From positions 186,001-250,000 of the forward strand of contig AFUS01000004.1 in assembly GCA_000223315.2 (NCBI GenBank): a DNA stretch of 64,000 bases, given 5' to 3'. The DNA is from Parvimonas sp. oral taxon 393 str. F0440. GTDB lineage: Bacteria; Bacillota; Clostridia; Tissierellales; Peptoniphilaceae. Both the position numbers and the translations under genes were made by a program. The notes beneath the pieces are model-generated. The model was not told where the DNA came from. It searched no databases and worked only from the letters and a program-made list of their open reading frames with translations. Shown here piece after piece: positions 9,063 through 17,556 of this stretch; within the stretch, counting starts at the first letter, position 1, and each line of letters opens with the position of its first letter.

Positions 9063-9422
9063 ATGAATATAGAATTATCACGATTTCGTGTCAGAAAAGG
9101 GAAGTCGGAAGTAGTAGATAAGTGGATGAATTTTTTAAATGAAAATATGGAGGAAGTATTACTTACTTTGGACGGAGAGAAAATGTATGTAGAAACTATT
9201 TTTCGAGAAAAATGTGAAGATGAAGAGTATCTTTATTGGTATTCAATTCAGGGAGAAAATGGAAGAAGAGTGGAGGAGTCTGATTCATGGATAGATAAAA
9301 AGCATCTTGAGTATTGGGATGAATGTGTAGATAAAAATTATCATGTTGAAATGTCAATGCAAGTTTCCATGATTCCTCATCATATAGCTAATTTGATGGG
9401 GGATGTTTCAAATGTTAAATAA
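9063..9422 (+). CDS. DUF6176 family protein
   Basis: A 119-residue soluble protein that I place in the DUF6176 family. It begins MNIELSRFRVRKGKSEVVDKW, has an acidic middle (EEYLYWYSIQGE) and ends with a SDSWIDKKHLEYWDEC type segment and a methionine-rich tail. The start is taken as ATG 9063, which has GGGGGAAA six bases upstream; the in-frame TTG at 9051 overlaps that SD. It follows the hydrolase closely. Its function is unknown; the fold may be a ferredoxin-like monooxygenase/ABM-type barrel, but that is only an impression from its size and strand pattern. Confidence 0.7.
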   Translation: MNIELSRFRVRKGKSEVVDKWMNFLNENMEEVLLTLDGEKMYVETIFREKCEDEEYLYWYSIQGENGRRVEESDSWIDKKHLEYWDECVDKNYHVEMSMQVSMIPHHIANLMGDVSNVK

Positions 9423-9644
9423 ATTAAAATTTAATAAGATTAGATGGAATATTTTATTTGCAATATGTAAAATTGTGCCTATTTGTTTTTAAAAAGAGTA
9501 AAGTAAAGATGTATTTTTATTATGTTAATAATGTATTATATATAAATAGAATTAATATTTTAACGAATTGCAAGTATAAAATGTAATCGTTATAGATTTA
9601 TGGTTTTTATGTATGCATTTGAGCTAGTTTTTTTGTTAAAAACC

Positions 9645-9673
9645 TTTACAAAATAATGTAATTGATATATAAT
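9645..9673 (+). promoter_or_regulatory. gltX promoter
   Basis: The -35 TTTACA (9645-9650), a 17-base spacer and a perfect -10 TATAAT (9668-9673). The roughly 290-base gap upstream of gltX shows no T-box (no AGGGTGG-type motif) and no gene; it is simple AT-rich sequence. Confidence 0.75.
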
Positions 9674-9715
9674 TATTATAAATATATGATATTTTTTAGG
9701 AGGGAAAAAAGAGGA

Positions 9716-11164
9716 ATGGTTAGATTACGTTTTGCACCAAGTCCAACAGGATATTTACATATAGGAGGACTTAGAACTGCGCTTTATAATTATTTATATG
9801 CTAAGCAAAAAGGAGGAAAATTTTTGCTTAGAATAGAAGATACAGATAGAACAAGATATGTTGAAGGGGCTATCGAAAATTTAATTCACGAACTTAAGTG
9901 GGCGGGAGTTGAGGCGGATGAAGGTGTTTGTCTTGATGAAAATGGCAATATTACAGAAAAGGGAGATTGTGGTCCATATATTCAATCCGACAGAGTTGAA
10001 AAGGGAATTTACAATAAATATGCAGAGGAACTTATTGAAAAAGGCTATGCTTATTATTGTTTCTGTAGCAAAGAAAGACTTGATGATGTAAAAAATCAAC
10101 AAAAGGCTGACGGAAAAATTCCAAGATATGACGGACTTTGTAGAGGCGTTAGTATTGAAGACGCTAAAAAGAGAATTGCAAACGGCGAAAGTTATGTTAT
10201 CAGATTGAAGTTACCTGAAAATAGAGATATTGTTTTTGAGGATGTTATCAAAGGCAAAATCACAATAAATACAAATGATATGGATGACCAAGTTTTGATT
10301 AAGGCTGACGGTTTTCCGACTTATCATTTCGCGGTAGTAGTTGATGATCATTTAATGGGAATTACTCATATTGTAAGAGGGGACGAATGGATTTCATCTA
10401 CTCCTAAACATATTTATCTTTATGAGGCTCTAGGTTTTGAAAAACCTACTTTTGTTCATTTACCAACAGTTTTGAACAAGAGTGGTAAGAAATTATCCAA
10501 GAGAAATGACGATGCATCTGTTGAAGATTTCAGATTAAAAGGATATTTACCGGAAGCTCTTATAAATTATCTTGCTCTTGTAGGTTGGAGTCCTGAAAGT
10601 AATGAAGAAATTTTATCTTTAGATGAAATGGTTAAACAATTCTCTTTTGAAAGAGTTTCTAAATCAGGAGGAGTTTTTGATGTAGATAAATTGGATTGGG
10701 TTAATGCTCAATATATAAGAAAAATGGAAATTTCTGAACTTGCAAAACTTGTTAAACCTTATTTAGTTGAAGCAGGTTTTATCAAAGAAGATATTTGTGA
10801 AAATAGACTTGAGCTGATTACAAAAACTTTCCAAGAATCTATTTCAAGACTTCCTGAAATTGTTGAACAATCAAGATTTTTATTTGAAGATGTTGATGTT
10901 GAACCGGATGCTTTAGAAATGAGAAATGTTGAACATATAGAAATTTTAAAGGAAAAGATGGAAGAAGAATTATCTCAAATTGATGAAATGGATGAAGAAA
11001 CTGCTAAAGGATTTATGAAAAAAATCCAAAAGGCTTCAGGTTATAAAGGAAAAGACTTATATATGCCTGTTAGAGCATTGCTTACAGGTCAAGTTCACGG
11101 CCCTGAACTTTCAAACATTTTAGAAATTTTAGGTAAAGGAGAAATTCTAAGAAGATTGAAATAG
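9716..11164 (+). CDS. gltX: Glutamate--tRNA ligase
   Basis: A class I aminoacyl-tRNA synthetase that charges glutamate to tRNA-Glu, and often also tRNA-Gln in bacteria that carry GatCAB, as this one does. The 482-residue length is normal. The HIGH-type motif is in FAPSPTGYLHIGG near the N-terminus and the KMSKS-type motif is KLSKR at about 258-262. The C-terminal anticodon-binding helical domain is complete. The start is placed at ATG 9716 (MVRLRFAPSPTG) because the in-frame ATG at 9662 lies within the promoter. AGGAGGG is 11 bases upstream of the chosen start. The DUF2207 gene follows 13 bases downstream, so read-through is likely. Confidence 0.96.
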   Translation: MVRLRFAPSPTGYLHIGGLRTALYNYLYAKQKGGKFLLRIEDTDRTRYVEGAIENLIHELKWAGVEADEGVCLDENGNITEKGDCGPYIQSDRVEKGIYNKYAEELIEKGYAYYCFCSKERLDDVKNQQKADGKIPRYDGLCRGVSIEDAKKRIANGESYVIRLKLPENRDIVFEDVIKGKITINTNDMDDQVLIKADGFPTYHFAVVVDDHLMGITHIVRGDEWISSTPKHIYLYEALGFEKPTFVHLPTVLNKSGKKLSKRNDDASVEDFRLKGYLPEALINYLALVGWSPESNEEILSLDEMVKQFSFERVSKSGGVFDVDKLDWVNAQYIRKMEISELAKLVKPYLVEAGFIKEDICENRLELITKTFQESISRLPEIVEQSRFLFEDVDVEPDALEMRNVEHIEILKEKMEEELSQIDEMDEETAKGFMKKIQKASGYKGKDLYMPVRALLTGQVHGPELSNILEILGKGEILRRLK

Positions 11165-11177
11165 GAGGCGGAGGCTT

Positions 11178-12884
11178 ATGAAAAATCTTGGAAATTGGGC
11201 AAAAAGAATCTTTGTATTTTCTTTAGTACTGCTAGGTTTGATAGTAATACCTTTCAACGATTCTTTTGCAGATACTTTTTACAAAAATGCAATTAATGTT
11301 AGAATTAACAAAGACGGAAGTGCTGACATTGAAAGTATTATGGACTTTCAACCAACAAAGGGAACTGAGTATTATATTCCTTTAAATAATCTTGGGAAAA
11401 GTGATATAGTTAATTTCAAAGTTTCCGAATTTGTTGATGGACAAGAAGTTCTTTATGAGAGTGTAGAGTCTTGGGACACTAAGTTAAGTAGAGAAGAAAA
11501 AGCTAAAAAGTCAGGAATTGTAAAAACTGAAAAAGGTTATGAACTCTGCTTTGGTTTTGGAGAATATCAGAGAAAAACTTTTATTTTAAGATATAGAGTA
11601 ACTGATTTTATAAAACTTTTAAAAGACTCTGATATGATTTATTGGCAATTTGTAAATAAAGGACTAAGTGCTGCTCCAGGAGAAGTTAAACTTACTATTT
11701 TTAAAGAAGATGGTAAGTTTGATGATACTAATTCTAAGATTTGGGCTTTCGGAAACAAAGGTAAGATAGAATTCTTAGATGGAAAAATAGTTTTTGAAAG
11801 TTTGACAGGACTTACAAGTTCTAATTATGTAACAGTTTTAGTTAAACTAAATAAAGGAGATTTCACTGCAGGAGAAACTATAGATAAAGACTTTTCATAC
11901 TATCAAGATTTGGCATTTAAAGGCTCCGATTATAAGAAAAAATCTGAAAATTCAAATGAAAAAAGTAGTAATAAGTTTTTCTACATTATAATAGGGATAG
12001 TTGTTGCTCTTATAGTTCTTTTTAAAGTATTTGGCAAGAAAAAGAACAGAGGATATGGAATGGGAGACTTAAAGGGAGAATATTATAGAGATATTCCGGA
12101 AAAAGAATGGTGGAAATTATCCTATTTGTTGGATAACGCCGGATTTGATGGTCAAGACTCAATTATTAGAGCATTTTTCTTGAAATGGATACAAGAAAAG
12201 ATATTGATTCCTGTAACTGAAGAAAAGGGACTTATCTTTAAAAAAGATGTGTTGGCTCTAAAAATAAATAGAGGTTTTGCTAATAATTTCGAATCAAAAG
12301 TAGAGAGAAAATTATTCGCTATGTTTGAAGAAGCAGCCGGAGTTGACGGAATTTTACAACAAAATGAATTTTCAAAGTATTTAGAAGATACAGATCATCA
12401 AGAAGAATATGAATCACTGGAAGATGATTTGGAAGAATTATCTTTTGAGTATGCAAGACAAAATGACCTTTTTGAAAAGAGTGATAAAGGAAAATATAGT
12501 CAGTCTTATAATGAAAAGGGTACAGAATTTTCAGGGAAATTAGTAAAATATTATAACTATTTGAATGATTTTTCATTATTAAGTGAAAGAGAAATTTCAG
12601 AGATAAAAGTTTGGAAATATTTGTTAATTTATGCTACACTTTATGATGTTGCGGATGTTGTTGAAAAACAATTAAAACAACTTTCTCCTGAATTGTTGAG
12701 AAATGCCGGTGTTGATTTAGATACATTGCATGCAGCAGTTATTTATTCTGATGTATTCTCTACTGATTTTGCAGATGCATATGATAGTAGTGTTGAAAAA
12801 GCTTCAGACGGTGGTGGAGGCTTTACAAGTACCGGCGGTGGAGATGATTCATTCGGTGGAGGAGATGGTGGTGGAACTAGATAG
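11178..12884 (+). CDS. DUF2207 membrane protein, copy 1
   Basis: A 568-residue predicted membrane protein. It has a signal peptide (KRIFVFSLVLLGLIVIPF, ending near SFADTF), then an extracytoplasmic beta-rich DUF2207 domain of about 220 residues (INVRINKDGSADIESIMDF). One transmembrane segment follows around 268-286 (FFYIIIGIVVALIVLF), then a cytoplasmic domain of about 280 residues with EYYRDIPEKEWWKLSYLL, and a glycine-rich tail ending GGDGGGTR. Genes of this family often neighbour lemA, as here. The function is unknown. It is preceded by GGAGGCGGAGG-like SD sequence 13 bases after gltX, and a close paralogue follows directly. Confidence 0.85.
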   Translation: MKNLGNWAKRIFVFSLVLLGLIVIPFNDSFADTFYKNAINVRINKDGSADIESIMDFQPTKGTEYYIPLNNLGKSDIVNFKVSEFVDGQEVLYESVESWDTKLSREEKAKKSGIVKTEKGYELCFGFGEYQRKTFILRYRVTDFIKLLKDSDMIYWQFVNKGLSAAPGEVKLTIFKEDGKFDDTNSKIWAFGNKGKIEFLDGKIVFESLTGLTSSNYVTVLVKLNKGDFTAGETIDKDFSYYQDLAFKGSDYKKKSENSNEKSSNKFFYIIIGIVVALIVLFKVFGKKKNRGYGMGDLKGEYYRDIPEKEWWKLSYLLDNAGFDGQDSIIRAFFLKWIQEKILIPVTEEKGLIFKKDVLALKINRGFANNFESKVERKLFAMFEEAAGVDGILQQNEFSKYLEDTDHQEEYESLEDDLEELSFEYARQNDLFEKSDKGKYSQSYNEKGTEFSGKLVKYYNYLNDFSLLSEREISEIKVWKYLLIYATLYDVADVVEKQLKQLSPELLRNAGVDLDTLHAAVIYSDVFSTDFADAYDSSVEKASDGGGGFTSTGGGDDSFGGGDGGGTR

Positions 12885-12908
12885 TTCCGGCATAATAAAA
12901 AATTAAAA

Positions 12909-12954
12909 ATTTGCAAAACTTGTAGAGCTATTTAGTAATACAAGTTTTGCAAAT
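12909..12954. repeat. Perfect 16-bp inverted repeat between the DUF2207 paralogues
   Basis: ATTTGCAAAACTTGTA (12909-12924) and its exact complement TACAAGTTTTGCAAAT (12939-12954) flank a 14-base loop. No T-run follows, so it is not a standard terminator. It could be an mRNA-stabilising or processing hairpin between two co-transcribed genes, or a small palindromic element. Confidence 0.75.
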
Positions 12955-12985
12955 AATATAATAAGAAGGTTGGTATAGGGGGCTT

Positions 12986-14704
12986 ATGAAAATTTTTAAG
13001 AATTTTTTTAAAAGATTTTTTATATTTTCTTTTATACTGCTCGGACTTTTTGTTATTCAGTCCAATAATTCTTTTGCAGATACTTTTTATAAAAATGAAA
13101 TAAAAGTTAGAATTAACAAGGATGGAAGTGCAGATATTGAAAGTATTATGGATTTTCAAGCCTCAAAGGGAACTGAATACTATATTCCTATTGGGAATTT
13201 AGGAACTAGTAAAATTGAGAATTTTAGAGTTTCAGAGATTAAAGATGGAGAAGAAATTCCTTATGAAAGTTTGGAATATTGGAATACAAAGTTGAGCAGG
13301 GAACAAAAAGCGGGAAAATCAGGAGTTTTAAAAACTTCAAGCGGCTATGAACTCTGTTTTGGATTTGGAGAATATCAGAGAAAAACTTTTGTATTAAGAT
13401 ATAAAGTAACAAATTTTATAAAACTTTTAAATGACTCTGATATGATATTTTGGAAATTTGTAAATGACAATTTAAGTGCCGCACCAAAAGAAGTTAAAGT
13501 TACAATTTCAAAAGAAGAAGGAAAGTTTGACAATACAAATTCTAAAATTTGGGCTTTTGGTAATAAGGGAAAAATAGAATTTATAGATGGAAGTATAGTT
13601 TTTAATAGCTTAACCGGTCTTTCAAGTTCCAACTATGTAACAGTTTTAGTTCAGTTAAATAAAGGTGAATTTACTTCAGGTGAAATTATAAATAAAGACT
13701 TTTCATATTATCAAGATATGGCATTTAAAGGCTCAAGTTATATTAAAAAGAGTAGTAGTAATAAAAATAAACAAAAACTTTATGGAATTGCTGTAAAGGC
13801 TATAGTATTTTTGCTTATAGGGATATTCGGAACTGCTACTGCAGTCACTTCTAGTAAGAAACTTAAAGGTGGATATAAAAAGGGAGATTTCAAAGGAGAA
13901 TATTATAGAGATATCCCTGAAAAAGAATGGTGGCAATTATCTCACATTTTAAAATGTGCAGGATTTGATGGAGCAGAGTCAATAATTAGAGCATATTTTC
14001 TAAAATGGATTCAAGGAAAAGTATTGATACCTATGACTGAGGAAAAGGGCTTTATTTTTAAAAAAGAAGTTTTATCTTTAAAAATCAATAATAAAATAGA
14101 TTATGATTTTGAAACAACAGTAGAGAGAAAGTTATATACTATGGTTGTAAAAGCAGCTAGAGATGATGAAATTCTACAGGAAAATGAATTTACTGCTTAT
14201 TTAAAAAAGGAAAATAATCAAAATTCTTTTAAATCTTTACAGGAGTCTATGAAACAAGATTCTCTAAGTTATGCTAGAAAATATGATTTGCTCGAGATGA
14301 ATGAGAAAGGAAAGTGGACATATAAATATAATGAAAAAGGTAAGAAATTTACTGAACATCTTATAAAATATTATAATTATTTAAAAGATTTTTCATTATT
14401 AAGCGAAAGAGAAGTTTCAGAGATAAAAGTTTGGAAAGATTTATTGATTTATGCGACACTTTTTGATGTTGCTGATGAAGTTGAAAAACAACTAAAAAAA
14501 TTATCTCCGGAATTTTTAGAAAAGTATGATGTAGATGTGAATTCATTGCATACAGCTATGCTTTACTCTCATGTATTCTCTAATAATTTCTTAGATGCTT
14601 ATTCTAAAAGTGTTCAAAAATCTTCCGGCGGTGGCGGAGGATTCACAAGTATCGGAGGTGGCGGTGGCTCCTTCGGTGGCGGTTCCGGTGGAGGAACTCG
14701 ATAA
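12986..14704 (+). CDS. DUF2207 membrane protein, copy 2
   Basis: A 572-residue paralogue of the preceding gene with the same architecture: signal peptide (FIFSFILLGLFVIQS), extracytoplasmic beta domain, a transmembrane segment near 265-285 (AIVFLLIGIFGTATAV), a cytoplasmic domain starting GEYYRDIPEKEWWQLSHIL, and a C-terminal GGGGGSFGGGSGGGTR tail. Identity with copy 1 is high along the whole length, marking a tandem duplication that has diverged. ATG 12986 is preceded by a GGGGG-type SD. lemA follows 53 bases downstream, and LemA and DUF2207 proteins frequently co-occur. The function is unknown. Confidence 0.85.
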   Translation: MKIFKNFFKRFFIFSFILLGLFVIQSNNSFADTFYKNEIKVRINKDGSADIESIMDFQASKGTEYYIPIGNLGTSKIENFRVSEIKDGEEIPYESLEYWNTKLSREQKAGKSGVLKTSSGYELCFGFGEYQRKTFVLRYKVTNFIKLLNDSDMIFWKFVNDNLSAAPKEVKVTISKEEGKFDNTNSKIWAFGNKGKIEFIDGSIVFNSLTGLSSSNYVTVLVQLNKGEFTSGEIINKDFSYYQDMAFKGSSYIKKSSSNKNKQKLYGIAVKAIVFLLIGIFGTATAVTSSKKLKGGYKKGDFKGEYYRDIPEKEWWQLSHILKCAGFDGAESIIRAYFLKWIQGKVLIPMTEEKGFIFKKEVLSLKINNKIDYDFETTVERKLYTMVVKAARDDEILQENEFTAYLKKENNQNSFKSLQESMKQDSLSYARKYDLLEMNEKGKWTYKYNEKGKKFTEHLIKYYNYLKDFSLLSEREVSEIKVWKDLLIYATLFDVADEVEKQLKKLSPEFLEKYDVDVNSLHTAMLYSHVFSNNFLDAYSKSVQKSSGGGGGFTSIGGGGGSFGGGSGGGTR

Positions 14705-14757
14705 TTGGGTATTAGTATAATATAATAAAATATATACATTTGGAAAGGAGAAAGATT

Positions 14758-15306
14758 ATGACAGCATTATATGTAATTCTCGCATTGGTAGTCGTTTTAG
14801 GATTATGGCTAATGTCAAGCTATAATAGATTAATAAGACTTAGAGAAATGGTAAAGAATGCTATGGGACAAATAGCTGCAAATGTTGAATCAAGATGGGA
14901 TGCTTTAAAATCTTTGATTGAAGCAACTAAGAAGTATTCAGCACATGAAGCTGAAACATTGGAAAAAGTAATACAAGCAAGAGGCGGAGTAAATAGTGCT
15001 AGTACTGTAAAAGATATTGAAGCAGATGATACTATGTTTACTCAAGCACTTTCTAGACTTGCAGTTGTTGTTGAAGCATATCCTGACTTGAAGGCAAATA
15101 CATTGTATCTAAGTACAATGGATAAGATTGATTCTTATGAACAGGATGTAAAAAATTCTAGAATGATTTACAATGATACAGTTACTAGATTTAATAGAAC
15201 TATGTTAGTATTCCCTGTAGTATTAATTTCTAGAATGTTAGGATTCACTGAATATGAATATTTTAAAAATACTGAAGAAAAAGTAGCTCCTCCAAGTTGG
15301 GAGTAA
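14758..15306 (+). CDS. lemA: LemA family protein
   Basis: A 182-residue LemA protein. An N-terminal transmembrane segment (ALYVILALVVVLGLWLM) is followed by the conserved helical domain SYNRLIRLREMVKNAMGQI, ANVESRWDALKSLI, then a further helical region and the C-terminal FPVVLISRMLGFTEYEYF. The fold is a helical bundle at the membrane, and the role is not well defined. I start at ATG 14758, which has AAAGGAG nine bases upstream; the in-frame TTG at 14740 precedes that SD. It closes the DUF2207-DUF2207-lemA cluster. A repeat copy and a terminator follow at once. Confidence 0.93.
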   Translation: MTALYVILALVVVLGLWLMSSYNRLIRLREMVKNAMGQIAANVESRWDALKSLIEATKKYSAHEAETLEKVIQARGGVNSASTVKDIEADDTMFTQALSRLAVVVEAYPDLKANTLYLSTMDKIDSYEQDVKNSRMIYNDTVTRFNRTMLVFPVVLISRMLGFTEYEYFKNTEEKVAPPSWE

Positions 15307-15308
15307 AA

Positions 15309-15375
15309 AGAACTTTACCCATCCACGATGCTTTGCATCGGGGGATTTCTGGGAACCTTGTTGTTTCACAATAAA
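15309..15375 (+). repeat. Terminator-associated dispersed repeat, copy A
   Basis: About 67 bases containing CCACGATGCTTTGCATCGGG (an internal hairpin, GATGC/GCATC) and the conserved 3' end GGGAACCTTGTTGTTTCACA then ATAAA. It starts three bases after the lemA stop and abuts the terminator at 15374. Related copies lie at 17380, 42118 (inverted) and 55780. Confidence 0.85.
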
Positions 15376-15400
15376 AAGCACCCTTTTGGGTGCTTTTAAA
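15374..15400. terminator. Bidirectional terminator after lemA
   Basis: AAAAGCACCC, TTTT loop, GGGTGCTTTT: a perfect 10-bp stem with A and T flanks, so it can act in both directions. The following AT-rich stretch up to 15545 shows no gene. Confidence 0.85.
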
Positions 15401-15545
15401 ACAAATATCAACTTTAGTAAATTAACTTACAAACTACAAAATGAGTTAAATTACTTAAAAATTAAAACATTACTAAAGATAATAAAAATCAAAATAGTAA
15501 AGCTCTTAAATTACACGTTTTTTATAAAAAAGTGTTAAAAAATGT

Positions 15546-15574
15546 TTGATAAAAATTTTTTAATATGGTAAAAT
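15546..15574 (+). promoter_or_regulatory. Promoter of the first DUF1307 lipoprotein
   Basis: TTGATA (15546-15551), 17 bases, TAAAAT (15569-15574). The spacer end TTTTTAATATG is shared with the promoter at 16720, consistent with duplication of promoter plus gene. Confidence 0.7.
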
Positions 15575-15604
15575 AAGTTATAAATATTTATACGGAGGTA
15601 CTTT

Positions 15605-16081
15605 ATGAAAAAATTAAAAAAGATTGGTTTATCTTTAGCAATGTTATTTGTTATAGTATTAGCAACTGCTTGTTCTAGTAAAGAAGCTACTACTGTTACA
15701 AGAACTTTTGTTAGAGAAACAAATGGAGTTAAGACAACTGTAGTTTATCATTATATCGAAAAAGAAGACAAAGTTGTTAAACAAACTAGTAAAACTGAAG
15801 GTGCATTTTCATCATTTCAAGGTCAAGATATTGAAAAGATTAAACAACAATTACAAACTTTTTCTAAACAATATCAAGGAATTAAAGGATTAAAAGAAAC
15901 CCTTGAAATTACAGATGATAAATTTGTTGAAGAAGTTGAAGTAGATTATACAGATTTTGACTATGAAAAAGCAAAAAATCTTCCGGGAATGTCTTTCTCA
16001 GGAGATCCTACAAAAACTAAGGTTAGTATGGAAAAAAGTGCTGAAATGGTAATCTCACAAGGATTTAAAGAACAAAAATAA
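15605..16081 (+). CDS. DUF1307 (YehR-like) lipoprotein, copy 1
   Basis: A 158-residue predicted lipoprotein of the YehR/DUF1307 family. The signal peptide ends in a lipobox (VLATAC, with lipidated Cys about residue 23), and the mature domain has the family features TRTFVRETNGVKTTVVYHY, DKVVKQTSK and VDYTDFDYEKAKNL. It would be anchored on the outside of the membrane; the biochemical role of the family is unknown. SD GGAGG lies eight bases before ATG 15605. It heads an array of three paralogues. Confidence 0.85.
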   Translation: MKKLKKIGLSLAMLFVIVLATACSSKEATTVTRTFVRETNGVKTTVVYHYIEKEDKVVKQTSKTEGAFSSFQGQDIEKIKQQLQTFSKQYQGIKGLKETLEITDDKFVEEVEVDYTDFDYEKAKNLPGMSFSGDPTKTKVSMEKSAEMVISQGFKEQK

Positions 16082-16113
16082 TATTTATTGTTATGATTAT
16101 AAGGAGGTAGGCT

Positions 16114-16602
16114 ATGAAAAATTTTAAAAGAATATTTACAAGTTTTATCTTAGTTTTTTCAATTGTATTATTGGTAGCTTGTAGTGGTGGAGAAAAAAGT
16201 AAATCTTTCTACAAGTCAGAAAATGGAAGTGAAATGACAGTAAAAGTAAAATACAAAGATGATACTGTAAATTCAATGAATATTGATGCTAAAATGTCTT
16301 ATAAATCATTAGAAATAGAAAATAAAGAACAAGCAAAATTAATGTTTTCTATGTTAACTGGTGTAATAGGAAGTGTTGAAGGCGTTAAGTTTGACGTTGA
16401 TTATGGTGATAGTGATGCTACTATAAAAGTTAGTATTGACTTAAATAAAATAGATCCTGAAAAACTAAAGGCATTAGCGGGTTCTTTTGGTGGAAAAGTT
16501 TCTGAAAAATCTTCAGGAAATCTTGAAGAAGGCTTGAAGAAGATTAAAAGTTTTAAAGAAGTGGAAAAATCTCTTTTAGAAGCCGGATTTAAAGAAAAAT
16601 AA
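16114..16602 (+). CDS. DUF1307-like lipoprotein, copy 2
   Basis: A 162-residue lipoprotein with signal peptide and lipobox (VLLVACSGG). The mature part (SEMTVKVKYKDDTVNSMNID, VKFDVDYGDSDATIKVSID, LLEAGFKEK) follows the same plan as copy 1 but is much more diverged. It lies 33 bases after copy 1 with AAGGAGGT upstream and is probably co-transcribed with it. The function is unknown. Confidence 0.8.
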   Translation: MKNFKRIFTSFILVFSIVLLVACSGGEKSKSFYKSENGSEMTVKVKYKDDTVNSMNIDAKMSYKSLEIENKEQAKLMFSMLTGVIGSVEGVKFDVDYGDSDATIKVSIDLNKIDPEKLKALAGSFGGKVSEKSSGNLEEGLKKIKSFKEVEKSLLEAGFKEK

Positions 16603-16619
16603 TATTATTTTAAAAATAG

Positions 16620-16649
16620 CAAAGGTCAATGATAAATCATTGACCTTTG
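16620..16649. terminator. Hairpin after lipoprotein copy 2 (probable terminator)
   Basis: CAAAGGTCAATGA, loop TAAA, TCATTGACCTTTG: a perfect 13-bp stem. The downstream T-run is weak (TAATTGTTT), so termination is likely but not textbook. Confidence 0.65.
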
Positions 16650-16719
16650 TAATTGTTTAAACGGTATAATCTATGCTGTTTAAATAATTTTTTTATAGCA
16701 TAATTAGATTTTAGATAAT

Positions 16720-16748
16720 TTGAATAAAACTTTTTAATATGATAAAAT
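16720..16748 (+). promoter_or_regulatory. Promoter of lipoprotein copy 3
   Basis: TTGAAT (16720-16725), 17 bases, TAAAAT (16743-16748), closely resembling the promoter at 15546. Confidence 0.65.
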
Positions 16749-16780
16749 TACTTATATATATTTATTAACGGAGGAAGATT

Positions 16781-17255
16781 ATGAAAAAATAAAAAATATT
16801 TTATTGTCAATTGCTATGCTTTTTGTTGTAGTATTAGCTACAGCATGTTCAGGTAAAGAGGAAACTACTACAAAAACTTTTGTACTTGATAAAAATGGTA
16901 TAAAAACTACAATTACCTATACTTATATTGAAAAGGATGATAAAGTTTTAAAACAAAATACTCAAAATGTTGGTGTTTACGCTCAATTACCAAAAGCAAA
17001 TAGTAAAGAAGCTGCACAAAAGTTATTAGATCCGGTTGCTAAAAATTATCAAGGAATTAAAGGTATAAAACAATCTATTGACTATCAAGATGATAAATTC
17101 ATTGAAGATTTAGAAATCGACTATACAGATATTGATTTTGAAAAAGCAAAGAAAATTCTTGGACCAAATTTCCAAGATCCTGCTAAAGTAAAAGTTAGTA
17201 TGAAAAAGACTGAAGAAGGATTAATTAAATTAGGTTATACAGAACAAAAAAATAA
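16781..17255 (+). CDS. DUF1307 lipoprotein, copy 3 (two apparent homopolymer frameshifts)
   Basis: A third YehR-like lipoprotein, closest to copy 1 (shared YQGIKGIKQ/YQGIKGLKE, DKFIEDLEIDYTDIDFEKAK). As sequenced, ATG 16781 runs into TAA after three codons. One extra A in the A6 run at 16784-16789 restores a signal peptide (MKKIKNILLSIAMLFVVVL) and lipobox LATACSG. At the 3' end the frame runs on through a terminator hairpin; one extra A in the A7 run at 17246-17252 gives the expected ending YTEQKK and TAA at 17253-17255. Both ends therefore argue for under-called homopolymers in an intact gene of about 158 residues. SD GGAGG is present. Confidence 0.75.
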
Positions 17256-17286
17256 TTATAAAAAAGCAGTTTTATACTACTTCAGT

Positions 17287-17323
17287 GCACAGACAACGAA
17301 AAAGTTTTGTCTGTGCTTTTTTT
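17287..17323 (+). terminator. Terminator after lipoprotein copy 3
   Basis: GCACAGACAA and TTGTCTGTGC form a 10-bp stem followed by seven T. The uncorrected reading frame of the preceding gene runs straight through it. Confidence 0.88.
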
Positions 17324-17379
17324 ATTTCAAAAAAGGATATGAGGTATGTAATAAATAGTAAAAAATAAGTTTGTTTCGC

Positions 17380-17450
17380 AATAAGAACCCAACATTCCAT
17401 AATTCTTCGTAACGTGTGGGTACCCGGAAACTTGTTGTTCTATAATAAAA
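17380..17450 (+). repeat. Terminator-associated dispersed repeat, copy B (most diverged)
   Basis: Shares ATAAGAACCCAACATTCCAT at its 5' end and GGAAACTTGTTGTTC then TATAATAAA at its 3' end with the other copies; the central hairpin has decayed. It lies between a terminator and the metal-transporter promoter, and an A/T-only tract follows it rather than a GC stem. Confidence 0.7.
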
Positions 17451-17477
17451 AATTTTTTTAAAAAAAGATAATAATAA

Positions 17478-17506
17478 TTGATATTATTTTAAAAATGTGG
17501 TAATAT
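17478..17506 (+). promoter_or_regulatory. Promoter of the Mn/Zn-type ABC transporter operon
   Basis: TTGATA (17478-17483), 17 bases, TAATAT (17501-17506). I see no convincing MntR or Zur palindrome nearby. Confidence 0.6.
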
Positions 17507-17556
17507 ATATGGGTAAGAGATAATAAACTCTTTATAAAAGATTTTAGGAGGGAAAT

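Noticed and set aside
9423-9715. T-box leader before gltX
   Set aside because: No AGGGTGG-type T-box motif or terminator/antiterminator pair; plain AT-rich sequence with a sigma-A promoter.
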